Shown here piece by piece: positions 23,266-37,199 of a stretch of 64,000 bases of DNA (position 1 is its first letter; each line of letters begins with the position of its first letter). The notes beneath the pieces were generated by a model. It was not told the origin of the DNA. It searched no databases and saw only the letters and a program-made list of their open reading frames with translations. The stretch covers positions 1-64,000 of the forward strand of contig JAREIK010010345.1 in NCBI GenBank assembly GCA_029783825.1, written 5' to 3'. Source of the stretch: Sapria himalayana (taxonomy: Eukaryota; Streptophyta; Magnoliopsida; Malpighiales; Rafflesiaceae). The translations under genes were made by a program, and so were the position numbers.

Positions 23266-23964
23266 CTAGAAATAGAAGCAGGTTTGAGAATATTCCAATG
23301 AACGTCAATAATATATTAGAAGAGATTAAAAAAGAATGTTCATTTATCCTTGCCTATAACTTGATAAGACTTAGAAACATAGGACTGGAACAAAATAGGA
23401 AAAAGACATGGAGTCTCACAACGAGTGTAAGAAAATTGCTAGTTATTAAAATCACTAGCTGGAATATACCACCACAAGGTGGGTTAGTTTTTAACACCGA
23501 TGGAAGGTTCAAGAGAGAAATGGGAGTGGCAGGCGACGGAGGAACAAAAAGAAATGAGGAGGGTAGTGTATTGAGAGCATTTGCAATGAGGGGAACAGCC
23601 TCCTCTGCTTTACATTCATAGATAATGGCCTTGTATAAGGGGCTACAAATCTGTAAGGAAAATTCTTAAACATATAGGTACAAGTAAATTCAAGTTTACT
23701 GATGGATATAGTGACAAACAAAATATAATTATGGAGAATTGAAGAGGATATTAGTGATAAAAAAAATTGCTAATATAATTAGAGGGAGAAATAATGCACA
23801 TATTTAGTGAGGCAAATGTGCTGACAGACAAATTAGCAGAAGAAGGTGAGAGGAAAGGTTCGCAAAAATTTGATGGGAACAACATTTTGGATAAGTATAA
23901 ATATTTAATAAGATTAAATAAAATAGGATTTCAATACATTAGAAATCAAAAGAAAAAAGATTAA
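23266..23964 (+). pseudogene. LINE-C ORF2 fragment, RNase H domain
   Basis: C-terminal end of ORF2. The first residues, RNRSRFE, correspond to the linker before RNase H in the other copies. NTDGRFKREMG (about 23495) and SSALHS mark the domain, with a stop at 23620, then EANVLTDKLAEEGERKG (about 23810) in another frame. The end, FQYIRNQKKKD, with stop at 23962, matches the ORF2 end of the other copies. The catalytic Asp of NTDG is kept, but stops and frame changes make it inactive. Confidence 0.8.
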
Positions 23965-25330
23965 GAGCTAAATAAGTTGGGGGCGAGTTTTGCTTAAAAG
24001 AGTTTTTTATAGTTTATTGAGTTTACTGATTTTTTTGTTTTGTAGCTTCTAGAAAATGTAGGTGAAGGTAAAGGCGCAGATCCATAGTCTACATGGTCTT
24101 GAGGAGAAACTACTTTGAGAATGACCTTAAAACCAGGATAAATGTGGCAATAAAATCTCGAGAGGTGAAACCACTCAGAAGGATGTGGAAATGAATTTAA
24201 AATGCTATGCTATAACTGTGTTGTTTCTCTTTTGCTTGTTTAGGTGTAAGGCTAAGCAAAAAAATTCAGCATGTGGGAAGAGGGAAAGTTCGGAGTAAAA
24301 GTTTAAGAATAGGAATGCTAGATCTAGCCCATGGAGATGTAGTGAGGGCATCATGAAATGGGAATAGGAGGCAAGTTCATGGAGCATACGCAACTCTTTG
24401 TGGCCATATGTCAGGAGCATTTATAAATCTGTATTTTTTGTTTGTGGTCATGAGTATGTAACTTTATGTGCTGGGCAGGGGCTAGAGAGAAAGTGAGTAG
24501 CTGAATAAATAGGCATGTAGAAGGATATTTGGCTTTTTTGCAGGATAGTTCAGTAGACAGATAAAGAGAATCAATTTAAAAGAACAGAGAGGGAGCAGTA
24601 GTGTGTTAATGTATGTTGGTTTTGTTTGAGTTCGTGTTATGTTGTGTGTGCAATATTTGTTGTGTTATGGATGTGTAAGAGTTTGGTTGTCATGTTGGGT
24701 ATATGAGTTATGTGTATTAAGTGTCTGTTAAATGTTTGTTAAGCCTTATATGTGTATGTAATGTGATGTGTGTAATGTGTCTGTTAAGTGTCTGCTATGC
24801 TGTCATGTATGTGCTTGTAATGTAGTGTCTACTATGTTGTCATGTAACTGTTTGTAATGTAGTGATTGCTATGTGCGTGCGATGTAGGTCTATTAAATGT
24901 TAGTGGTAGATGGTGGCCAGGTAAGCTGCGAGAGCTTAGGGTGGACATGCACCAGGGTTCCTTGTAAATGCTACTGAAGAACTCAAAAGCAATGCAGGAG
25001 CTAATTGAGACAAAGAAGCAAGGTCATGCAGAATAAGGAGGTCCACAGCTCCATCATCAAAACTAAAAAGTGAACATCCAAATTTTAGTAGTAAGAGCAA
25101 AAAATGGAACTAATAGCCATGCAAGAGGAAGAACCAGAACTAACATTGAAAAAGTTATTTAAAAAGAAAGGTACCAGTTAGGAGTGCATGTGAAGTTTTT
25201 ATGTATTTTTTGTTGTTGTAAACTTATGACTTGAAAGGGATATAAAAGGGTAAAGGGTAGCAATTATAGAATGTAAACAATGACATTCCTCCACCAAAAG
25301 TGAGGGTTAAAATTAATAAAGAAACTTTCC
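23965..25330 (+). other. LINE-C 3' UTR with TGT-rich repeat zone
   Basis: No coding content. At about 24610-24900 there are many degenerate words such as TAATGTAGTG, AAGTGTCTGTTAA and GCTATGTTGTCATGTA, a loose minisatellite. The last part has the family 3' module. Confidence 0.65.
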
Positions 25331-28300
25331 AAAAAAAGAAGAATAAGAAGAATAAAAGAAATAAGATGAATAAGAAGAATTAGAAGAATAAGACAAATAA
25401 GAAGAATAAGAAGTATAAAAAATAATAAGAATAAGAAAACTAAGAAGAATAAGAAGAATAAAAAAATAAGAAGAATATGAAGAATAAGAAGAATAAGAAA
25501 AAAAGCAAGAATAATAAGAATGAAAAATTAAGAAGAATAAGAAGAATAATAAAAATAAGAAGAGATCAGAAGAATGATAAGATAAGAAGAAAAAAAAATA
25601 AGAAGAAAAAAAATAAGAAGAATAAAAGAATAAAAAGAATAAGAATAATAAGAAGATTAGAAGAATAAGATGAAATAAGAAGAATAATAAAAATGAGAAA
25701 TAAAAAATGAATACGAAAAATAACACGAATAAGAAGAATAATAAAAATAATAAGAATAATAATAAGAAAAAGAAGAATAAGAAGAAAAGATAATAAGATG
25801 AATAAGAATAAGAAAATAAGAAGAATAAGAAGAATAATAATAAGAAGAAAAAAATTAATAAAAAAAATAACAGAAATAAGAAGAATACACGAATAAGAAG
25901 AATATGAACAATAAGAAGAATAGAAGAATAAGAAGAATAAGAATAATAAGAATAATAAGAATAATAAGAATAATAAGAATAATAAGAATAATAAGAATAT
26001 AAGATATAAGAATAATAAGAAATAAGAAAATATATATAATAAGAAGAATAAGAAAATAGAAGAATTAAAAGAATAAGAAGAATAAGAAGAATAAAAAGAA
26101 TAAGAAGAATAAGAAGAAAAATGAGAATAATAAGAATAATAAGAATAATAAGAAAAAGAAGAATAAGAAGAATAAGAAAAATAAGAACAATAAGACAAAT
26201 AAGAATAAAAAAAAGAATAAAAGAAAAGAAGAAAAAGAAGTATCAGAAGAATATGAAGAATTAGAAGAAAAGAAAAATATGAAAAATCAGAAGTATAAGA
26301 AGAATAAGAAGAATAAAAAAGAAAAATAAGAATAAGAAGAATAATAAAAATAATAAGAATATGAAGAAGACGAAGAATGAAAAGAATTTGAAGAATAAAA
26401 GAATAATAAAAAAATAAAGAATAAAAAGAATAAGAAGGATAAGAAGAATAAGAAGAATAAGAAGAATAAGAAGAGTAAAAAGAATAATAATAATAATATT
26501 AATAAGAAAAAGAAGAATAATAAGAATAAGAAGAATTAGAAGAATTAGAAGAATAGAAGAATAGAAGAATAAGAAGAATAAGAAGAAAGAAGAATAAAAT
26601 AAGAAAAAATAAGAAAAATAAGAAAAATAAGAGAGTAATAAGAATAAGAAAAATAAGAATAATAAAATGAATAAGAAGAATAAGAAGTTAAATAAGAATA
26701 AGAAAGATAAAATAAATTATAAGACATAGAAGAATAAAAATTATAATAAGATTAAAAAATAAGAATAATAAAAAGAGTAAGAAGTATAAGAAGTTAAATA
26801 GAATAAGAAGGATATATAAATTATAATGACATAGAAGAAGAAGAATAATAATAATATATAAAAGAATAAGAAGAATAAGAAGAATATGAGGAAGAATATG
26901 AAAGTTAAAAAGAAAAGGAGGAATATGAAGAATATTAAGAAATGAGGAATATTAAGAATAAGAAGAATAGAAGAATAAGAAGAATAAGAAGAATAAGAAG
27001 AATAAGAAGGATAAGAAGAATAAGAAGAATAAGAAGAATAAGAAGATTAAAAAGAATAAGAAGAACAAGAATAATAAGAATAATAAGAAGAATTAGAAGA
27101 ATAACTAAGAATACAAAGAATAGAAGAATAAGAAGAAATAAAAGAATAAGAAGAATAAGAAGATGAAGAAGAATAAGAAGAATAAGAAGAATAAGAAGAA
27201 AAAGAAGAAAAATAAGATAATGAAGAATAAGAAGAATAAGTAGAATAAGATGAAAAAGAAGAACAAGAATAATAATAATTAATCAGAAGAATCAGAAGAA
27301 TAAGAAGAATCAGAAGATAAGAATAATTAGAAGAATAAGAAGAAACAGAAGAATAAGAAGAAAAAGTAGAATAAGAAGAATAAGTAAAATAATTTGAATA
27401 AGTAGAATAATAAGAATATGAAGAATAGAAAGAATAAGAAGAATAAGAAGAAAAAGAAGAATAAGAAGAATAAGAAGAATAATAAGAATAAGAAAAATAA
27501 GAAGAATTAGAAGTATTAGAAGAATAAGAAGTAAAGAAAAAGAAGAAAAATAAGAAAAAATATAAAAAGAAGACAAAGAAGAAAAAGAAGAAAAAGTAGA
27601 AAAGAAAGAAAATAAATAAATAGAAAAAAAGGAAGAAAAGAATGAAAAAGAATGAAAAAGAAGAAAAAGAATTAAAAGAAGAAAAAGAAGAAAAAGAAGA
27701 AAAAGAAGAAAAAGAAAAAAAGAAGAAATAGAAGAAATAGAAGAAATAGAAGAAAAATAAGAAAAATAAGAAAAATAAGAAAAATTTAAAAAGAAGAAAA
27801 AGAAGAAAAAAAAGAAAAAAAAAAGTGAAATAAGAAAAAGAAGAAAAAGGAAAAAAAGAGAAAAGGAGAAAAAAGAAGAAAAAGAAGAAAATGATGAAAA
27901 AGAAGAAAAAAGAAGAAAGAAGAAAAAAGAAAAAAGAAGAATGATGAAAAAGAAGAATGAAGAAAAAGAAGAAAGGAGAAAAAAAAATGAAGTAAGAAAA
28001 AAAGAAGAAAAAAGAAAATGAAGAAAAAGAAGAATAAGAAGAATAAGAAGAATAAGAAGAAAATAAAAAGAATTAGAAGAATAATAAAAATAATAAGAAT
28101 AAAAATATTAAGAAAATTAAGAAGAATAAAATAATAAGGAGAATAAGAAGAAATGAAGAATCTGAAGAATAAGAAGATAAGAAGAATAAGAAGAATAAGA
28201 AGATAAGAAGAGTAAGAAGAAGAATAAGAATAATAAGAAGAATAATAAGAATATGTAGAATTAGAAGATTTAGAAGATTAAGAAAATAAGACGAGTAAGA

Positions 28301-31300
28301 AAATAAAAGAAAAGAATAATTAAAAATTATAAGAAGTATAAGAGGAATTAGAAGAATTAAAAGAATAAGAAGAATAAGTAGAATAAGAAGAATAAGAAAA
28401 TAAGTAGAATAAGAAGAATAAGAAGAATAGAAGAATAAGTAGAATAAGTAGAATAAGAAGAATAAGAAGAATAAGAAGAATAAGAAGATTAAGAAGAATA
28501 CGAAGAATAAGATAAATAAGAAGAGAAAGAGAATAAGAAGAATAAGAAGAATAAGAAGAATAAGAAGAATAAGAAGAATAAAAAGAATATTAAGAATAGA
28601 AGAATAATAAGATAAAAAGTATAAGATGAATTATAATACTTAGATGAATAAGATAATAATAGATTAAAAAGAATAAGAAAAATTAGAATTAATAAGAAGA
28701 ATAAGAAAGAATAAAAAGAATATAAAGAAGAATAAAAAGATAAAAAGAAAATGAGGAATAAAAATAATATTAAGAAAAATAAGAAAAAAAAGAATAAGAA
28801 GAATAGGAAGAAAAAGAGAATAATAGTATAAAGAAGAATAAAAAGAAAGAAATAATTAAAAAATAATAAGAATAGATAGAATAATAAGAATTAGAAAAAT
28901 AAGAATAATAAGAAAATTAGAAGAACAAGAAGAACACGAAGAACAAAAGAACAATAAGAATAAGAGAATAAAAAAATAAGAAGAATAAATTAATAAAGAA
29001 GAATAGAAGTAATAAAGGTAGAATAAGAAGAATAAGAAGATTAAGAAGAATAACGAAGAAATAAGATTAATAAGAATAATAAGAGAATAGAAGAATAAGA
29101 AGAATAAGAAAGAAATAAAATAATAAAATAATAAGAAGTTTAAGGAAGATATAAGAATAAATAATAAAAAAAGGTGAATAAAGAAAAATAAGAATAGAAG
29201 AAGAAAAGAAGAAAAGAAGAAGAGAAGAATAATAATATATGAAGAATGAGAAAATAAAAAGATTAAAAGAATAAGAAGAGAATAAGACGAATAAAAAAAT
29301 ACAAATAAAAAGAATAAAGAATAAGAAGAATAGATGAATAAGAAGAATAAGAAGAATAAAAAATAAGAGAAAAAGAATATAATAAGAATAAGAAGATAAG
29401 AAGAATAAAAAGAATAAGAATATAAGAAGAAAGAAGAATAAGAAATAAGAAGAAAGAGATGAATTAGAAGAATAATAACAATAAGATAATAAAAGAATAA
29501 TAAGAAGAATAAGAATAAAAGAATAAGAATAATAAGAATAATAAAAAATGAAGTATATTATGTATATGAATAATTAGAATACGTAGTACAATAAAAATAA
29601 TTAAATAAAAAGAATAATAAAAAAATAGAAAAATAAAAATAATTAGAAGATTTAGAAAAATATGTAAGATAATAAAACTAAAATGAATAAAAATATAAGA
29701 ATAATATCAAAAATAAGAAGAATAAAAAGAATAAGAAGAATAACGAAAAAAGAAGAATAAGAAAAATATAAAGATTAAGATAAATAAAAATATAAAAGAT
29801 ATAAAATAATTAGATGAATAAAAAATTATATTCGTATGAAAAATAAGAAGAATAAGAATAAAAATAAGAAATAGAAGAATAAGTAGAATAAGAAGAAAAA
29901 AAAGAAAAAAGAAAAAGAAGAATAGGAAAAATTAATAGAATAAGAAAAATATAATAATAAAAAGAGTAAGAAGAATAAAAAGAATAAGAATAATAATAAT
30001 GAAATAATAATAATGATAATAATATAAAATTAAGATGAATAAGAAGAATAAGAAGAATATGAAAATAAGATGAATAAGAAGAATAATAAGATAAGAAGAA
30101 TAAAAGGTATAAGAAGAATAAGAAATAAAAAGAATGACAAGAATAACAATAATAACAGAGTAGCGAAGATTAAAAAAATAAGAAGAATAAGAATCAAAAC
30201 AATAATAATAAGATACAGAAAAAGATAAGAAAAAGAATAAGAAAAGAAAATGAAGAAGAAGAAGAATAAAAAAATTATATAAGATGATTATAAGGATAAG
30301 AAGGATAGAAAGCATAAAGATGGATAACAAGGAAAAGAATATTAGATGTATAACAAGGATAAAATTGGATATGAATGATTAGAAGGATAAGAAGGACAAG
30401 AAGGATAACAAGAATAATAAAAATAATATCGAATATAGAATAGAGAAGAATTTGAATATTTAAAAAAATAAGTTGACTATTAAGAATAAGTACAAAAAAA
30501 AAAAAGAAGAATAAGATGAATTAGATAGATAATAAAAATAAGAAAATAACTCGAATAAGAAGAAAAAAGAATAATACAAGAAGAATAAGAATATGAAGAA
30601 AAAGAAGAAAATAAAGAATAAGATTACTAAGAAGAATAAGATTATTAAGAAGTATAAAGAAGAATTAGAAAAATAAGTAGAATAGAAGAGAAAAGAAGAA
30701 GAACATGAAGAAATAGAAAGAATAATAATTAGAATAATAAATATATCAGAAGAATAAGATGAATAAGAAAAATTAGAAGAATAAGAAGAAAATAAGATAA
30801 AAAAATAAGAGAAAGACGAAGAAGTAGAAATAAAAAGATAATGAAAAATAAGAAGAATAAGAAAATAAAGAATAATAAGAAGAATAAGACAAACAAGAAT
30901 AATAAAAGAAAAATATGAATAAGAGTAATTAAAAGAATTAAGAATAATAAGAATAATTAGAAGAAATAAAAAAAATAAAAAGAATAAAATAATAAAAAGA
31001 TTATGAAAAATATAAAGAATAAGTAGAATAAGAATAATAGAGAAGAATAAAGAAGAATAGAAGAATATTGAGAATAGTAAAATAAGTAGAATAAGAAGAA
31101 TCATAAAAATAAAATGATTAAAATGTATAAAAAGAATAAGAGAATAAAAATAAGAAAAAAAATAATAATAATAATAAGATAAAAATAATAAGAAGAATAA
31201 GAACAATAAGAAGAATAATAATAACAAGAATAGATAATAAATAAATATAATAATAAGTATAAAAATAAAAAGAAGAATAAGATCAATATTAATAATAATA

Positions 31301-31441
31301 AGAAATAAAAAGAAATTATGAAAATAGAAGAATAAGAATAATAAGATGTATAAAAAGAATAACTATAATAACAAGAAAAACAAGAATAAAAAGGATAAAA
31401 AGATTAAGAAGAATTAGAAGAATAAAAAAAAGAAGAAGAAA
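25331..31441 (+). repeat. Tail T3: 6.1 kb (TAAGAA)n-type microsatellite of LINE-C
   Basis: Mostly AAGAATAAGAAG, about as long as a whole LINE. Zones can be seen: TAAGAA type at 25331-27540, GAAAAA type at about 27540-28030, TAAGAA type again to 31441, and a patch of GGATAA words near 30290-30400. Local duplications are present (26686-26760 and 26790-26860). It ends exactly at the 5' end of LINE-D. Segment 29459-30761 recurs inverted in T5. All frames through it are repeat artefacts. Confidence 0.9.
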
Positions 31442-31529
31442 CAAATCTTTGGAAAACCATAGCTCTAAGAATAAGAGAGAGAAAGTTAGATTTTTTGAAA
31501 CAGAAAGCTTCAATTTGTGCAATAAGGCC

Positions 31530-33018
31530 ATTTACTTTCCCATTTGCACTGCTCGTTAAACTTGCCAAGCCATTTAATCACACTATCATAAAAAAATTTC
31601 ACATTGGAAAGCCTCGTGTAAAGGAAATACAAGAGTTTATTGGAACTTTAAAGCTCAATAGGTAATGTAAAATTGGGGGTTACGATGCTAAACATACTAT
31701 TCTACAATGCTTCGAGATTAAGATTTTCAAATGCTCTGGATGAGGTGACAAATGGATAATTAAGAGATATCTTATTAGAATGCTAAAAATGGACAGATGA
31801 TTTTATCCCAAAGAAGAGAGACCTGGTAGCCCCGATATGGTTGAATTTTCCCAACCTTCCTCATCATCTATACAGTAAGCCTACTTCCTTCTTCTTAGCA
31901 AAATGTATTGGTAAACTTTAATAAGAGATGAGGCCACTACCTTAATGGCTATACCAAATAATGCAGGGATTTGTGTGAGTTAATCGCCTCTCATTACCTC
32001 CATTGATACAATGGATTGGTAGTAATGATGACATTAGTGTCTGGAAACTCAATGTTCAAATTTATCCCACAATATTGCTTAAAGTGTATAATATGGGCCA
32101 CCGGGGAGGAGGAATGCCTAGATTGGAATGGGCATAATGGAGAAAAAATAATAAAATCTTATTGAATTGGAGAAGAAGAAAAAAAATTGCATGGGTTAAA
32201 AAAGATTAGAATAATGAAAAATAATTGGTTGAATATCAGAACACATACACTAATAATGCGGAAATGAATGTGGCTAGTGGAGGGAAGGAGGAGAATACCC
32301 CTACCTTACTAGATATTTAAATAACAGTAGAGAGGAAGAGAACATGGGCAGAATGCACAAAAATTAATGATGGTGAGAGGGGAGGAAAGGAGGAGAATCA
32401 AGAATGTGCAGTGGTAAAATACTTTAATAAAAATATTGAATAAAATTAACAATGTCCCTGCTAGTTATTTAAAACAAAAATATAGGGGATAAAAGTATAG
32501 GTAAAAAAGTAGAAAATATTAATGTTATTAAGGCGACTAGTGAAGGGACTTACAATTGTTAGAAATTAGTACTTTAGTGGAAAATATAAATCTAGAGGAT
32601 TCGGCAAGCAAGAAATAAGAGAGAGAAAGGTTTTTCTCAAGAAAGACACAAAGGGATGAGAACAAAGCTGGATGGATAATGATGATTTGCTGGATGACCC
32701 AGAAGAGGAGCCCAGACTCCAAGAGCTATACTTTTTCTAAGAAACAGGCACATTTGGAGGCAAGACAATTTCATCTCAAGGATGACTTGCTATTGGAGGC
32801 TGAAAGAAGGCTGATTTCAAACTAGAGAGGAAGCAATGGAGGAAATAAATGTGATGAAAATGCACCTCGAGAGGATCCAAAAAATAAATAACAAGGAATA
32901 AGAAATAATGGAAAATATCAATACAAAGGCACCTAGAAATACTAAGAAATATATGATAATGAAATATAAGTCAAAATGTGTAACTAGAGCACAAGCAAAG
33001 TTTGTCATTAATGGATAG
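31530..33018 (+). pseudogene. LINE-D ORF1, heavily broken
   Basis: DUF4283-like region with LLVKLAKPFNHTI, KPRVKEIQEFIGTLKL at about 31550-31660 and later ERPGSPDM in a shifted frame. The knuckle at about 32060-32115 keeps YCLKC but is frameshifted before the His. The C-terminal motif MIMKYKSKCVTRAQAKFV is intact. The start codon is uncertain because the first residues are not conserved. The stop at 33016 overlaps the ORF2 ATG at 33011. Confidence 0.7.
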
Positions 33019-36000
33019 TTACTTATATTGGAATGTGAGAGGAGTAGCAAATACTCATACAACAAATAGACTTAAAAAATAATAAAATTCATATCCTTAA
33101 TATAGTTATAATAGTGGAACCGATGACAGATTAAATTCAATTAGAAAAACATAAAAACATAATTGGTTTTGAAAATGCATTTGCAAACATTAATAGTAAG
33201 ATTATGTGGATGCAACTTATAGATTTAGTAATATTAGAAGATAAGGAACAAATTATAAATTTTAAAATAGGAAGGGCATCGGAAGCAGTGTTGTTAGTGG
33301 TCTACACGAAAATGCCAAAGAAGACAGGAAGGCCTTTGGAAAGAAATGGAAAAGAAAGCAAAAAAAGATATACCATGGACAATCAGAAGAGATTTTAATG
33401 TAATAAGAAGTTTCAATAAAAAAACAAGGAGGAAGAGCCTCGAATTTTGGGGCTATGTCACAGTTTAATGAAGCTATAACCAATGTGAGTTTGATTGAAG
33501 CGGACCCATTAGGAACAAAATATACATGGTGTAATAATTGGAAGAAAAGAAGCACAATATGGGCAAGTTTAGACATGGTGTTATATAATGAAAAATGGTT
33601 AAACTTTATAGAATCAACAGTAGTGAGATATATAAATAGAACCTATGCTCTGATCATAATCCTTTGCTTCTACCTTTTTAGAACAAGATAAAATAAGAAT
33701 ACCATTTCAAATTTCAGAATATGCAGGGTTTGCACATGGATTTTGATAATGTAGTTATAAATGCATGGTCAGAATCGGTCTCTGGCAACCCATTACAAGT
33801 TCAACATAATAAATTGAGAAGGCTAAAAGCTTGTTTAAATACATAGAATAAAAATTATTTTGGCAATATAAATAAAGAGATTATAGAAGATGAACTAAAA
33901 GTGGAGGAACTAGAATTAGCATATGAGCAGGAGTAAAGAGAGCCACTTAGATAGGAACTTAACAAGGAAAAAGTAGAATTAAAACTTAGATTACATTTGG
34001 AAGAGGTGTATTGGAAGCAAAGTCCAAGATTAAGTGGCTTAAGGAAGGGGACGATTATACAAAATTCATTCCACACGATATTAAAAATCAAGAATGAAAA
34101 ACAAAAGATTAAAGGCATTAGAAACATAGAAGGGGAAGGGGTAGATAATTAAGATCAAATAAAGTAGAATTAGAAGAATATTTTAAAAAATAGCTTGGTG
34201 AAAATATAGCATGTAGAGGCAACTCGTTATTGCAAGACTATCACATGTAAGGTTACTGTAGAAGAAAAGAGTAAATTAATAGATTTCCTAGAATAAGAGG
34301 AAATAAAGGAAGTTGTTTCAGTATGAATAAAGATAGTGCACCAGGGCCAAATGGATGGAACAATGATTTCTTTCAAAGAAGCTGACATAAAAGTAAAAAA
34401 GACCTAATAGAAGAAATTAAATTGATATTTTCGAGAGTAGATATCACAAAATCATGGGCTAGCTCTTTCGTTGTATAGATACCCAAATGTGATAACCCAC
34501 AGAAATGTGAAAATTTCAGGCCAATAAACTTATTCAACTCAGTTTATAAGATATTAGCAAAATTACTATATAATAGATTATTTAAAATCCTTCCAAATAT
34601 AATATCAGAGGAAGAAACATGTTTTTTAAAAATAGATTAATGATAAAAAATATAAGCTTAAGCCTTGGAAATGAATGAGAAAAATTGGAACAAAGAAAAG
34701 ATTGCATAATGTGGTAATAAAATTGCATCTATCAAAAGCTTTTGACAGAGTAGAATGAGATATTCTATGTTACACTTTGAGAAAAATGAGTTTCTTAGAA
34801 ACCTAGATAGATTTGATTTTCAGATGCATTTCTAACATATGATTGAGAATTCTAGTAATTGGAAAAAAAAGGAGAATTCAAACCAATAAGAGGTCTAAGG
34901 CAAGGAGACCCATTATCACCTTTGTTATTGAACATATATTTGGAATTGTTCATTTTAAATTTGAAACAAAGAATGGAAAAAGGAAAAATCCTAGCTTTTA
35001 AGCAACCAAAAAAACACCTTTAGTGGGTTGCATGGCATATGTAGATGATGTAATCATATTCATAAATGCAAACAATAAATCAATGAGTAATCTAATGGAT
35101 ATACTTCAGACCTTTGAGGAGGAAACATGTCAAATATTGAATAAAGTAAAATACTAGTTTATTATAGCAAAGAAAACACATAAAAGAATTGCACAAAGAA
35201 TAAAAATGATCACGGGATTTACCCAAAAGAAATGAGCTTTAATGTATTTTGGTTGCACAATATATAAAGGTAGGTTAAAAGAAGAATAGCTATGTTTTTT
35301 AATCGGAAAAATGAGAAATAAAATAGCAGGATGGAAAGAAAACCTCTTATGTTTTGGAAGAAGGAATTCACTCATATCACATGTACTACAAGGCATATTA
35401 ACACATATATTAATGAATATCCAGCCATCAAAAAATTTTATAAAAAAACTAGAGAAGGAAATGGCTTCTTTCCTCTGAGAGAAAATTAAAGGAAATCCAA
35501 AATTACACTGGAAAAAATAGAAAGACTTATGTCATCCAAAAGAAGAAGCAGGATTAGGTTTAATTAGCTTGAAAGATATAAAAAATACATGGGCTTGTAA
35601 TAACTAGTGGAGACTAAAAGAAAATGATAGTCTTTGGGCAAGATTTCTAAGAGCTAAATATGAAGTAAATAAATGAACTTTAAAGATACTAGGAAGGCTT
35701 CTAAAGCCTGGAAATTAATGTTAAAACATAAAGAAATAGTATATAAGCACTCAATACTAAAAAAGAGGGTGAAAATGGATGATCAAGGTAATTTTACAAT
35801 GAAATTGGAAAAAACAATAGTAAGAAATAAAGGTAAAACTCTACCTATATATAATTTTGTTTAGGAAAGTGAGGCACCACAATAAATAAAGACCTTTATA
35901 TGGAAAGTTCTCTCAAATGTTATTCTAATAGTTGAGAATATACAAGAAAAGGGTATAAGGTTAGCGTAAAATTATGAATGTTCCTCTATAGTAGTGGAAA

Positions 36001-36990
36001 ATATAGAGCATTTGTTTTCTTAAGGCAAAATTGCCACAGAAGTGTTGAATCAATTAGAAACTTTCACAAATATTAAGCATAAGGAAGTCGGCCTAAAAGC
36101 CAAACTTTTAAGCTGGAATAAGCAAACCTCTAGTAATAAAATCCTTAGATGTACTAGGAACAACCTAACACTTATAGTAATTTTGTGTATATGGAAAGCT
36201 AGAAACAAAAGTAGATTTGATTCAGTAAAGATAAAGGCAAAATATATTTTAGAAGATATTAAAAAAGAGTTTATGAATCTACCCGTTGCTATGCCAATAA
36301 AAGTCACAAATAAGGAAATAGAAGACAACATAGATAATGAATGGAAGCCTCATGTGAAGAAAATAAAGTGGCAAGGGATTCAAATTACTAAATGGATTAT
36401 GCCACCACATGAAGGGCTAGCACTATACATGGATGGAATTTTTAATAGAGAAATGGGAGAGGTAGGAGGAGGAGTAATTAGGAATATGGAAGGAAGAATA
36501 GAAAGAGCCTTCACAATGAAAGACATTCTTCAAAAGACATTCTTTGAAGAATAGGGACATGGATGGCAGTCTCGGCTTTGCACAAAGAAATTCAAGCTTT
36601 ATATAAAGCCTTAAAAAATTACAAGGAAAGTAATTATAAGAATATACAAATTCAAGTGGATTCAAATTTACTAGTGGGTCTAGCGACAAATAGGTTGTAC
36701 ATGTGCAGATACGAAGAAGAGCTTGAGAATATTAAAACCCTAATTAATGAGTTGGAGGCTTCCAAAACATATATATATATATATATATATAGAGGAAAAT
36801 GTGCTAGTAGATAAGCTAGCAAAAGAAGGGTTGAGACATATTCAGTAAGAGAGACATACTAGAAAGGCTAAAAGGGCTAGAAATACTGAATAAAATTGGA
36901 TGTCCATACGTTAGAACACACAATAAAAGCAAAGGGAAAGCACAAGTTGGGAAAACATACATTGGAAATATGATATATAAAGTTGGATAA
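33011..36990 (+). pseudogene. LINE-D ORF2, broken
   Basis: Starts MDSYLYWNVRGVAN (endonuclease). Endonuclease end: TKYTWCNNWKKRSTIWASLD (about 33515-33575). Reverse transcriptase: KLHLSKAFDRVE region (about 34725), RGLRQGDPLSPLL (about 34890), YVDD at 35038-35049. RNase H: LALYMDGIFNREMG (about 36418) and LVDKLAKEG (about 36808). A 22 bp (TA)n run at 36769-36790 interrupts the RNase H region just before the last motif. Ends at 36988. Stops and frameshifts throughout. Confidence 0.8.
36769..36790. repeat. (TA)11 microsatellite inside LINE-D ORF2
   Basis: Pure TA run that separates two conserved RNase H motifs. A private expansion of this copy; the other LINEs have no TA run there. Confidence 0.9.
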
Positions 36991-37199
36991 TCTGAAGCAG
37001 GTGGATAGCCACTATTATAGAGATTCCAAGACCACAACTAAATGGGGGTTGGAGATTAGGAAAAGGAAAAACTCGACAAATATTATGATTGAAAATATTG
37101 ACTGGAAGGCAAGCAAAGAGACTGATATAGATACTAAGTTGTAGAATATAAGAAGCTATAGACTAGGTAGTCAAATTTTTAAATATTTAAAGTTATTGG

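Larger units (their letters stand above)
23266..25330 (+). mobile_element. LINE-C, 5'-truncated
   Basis: The copy begins inside ORF2, just before the RNase H domain, exactly where the hAT-like terminus ends. It keeps the RNase H part (23266-23964), a 3' UTR (23965-25330) and the conserved 3' hairpin (25288-25306), and continues into the very long tail T3. Confidence 0.8.
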
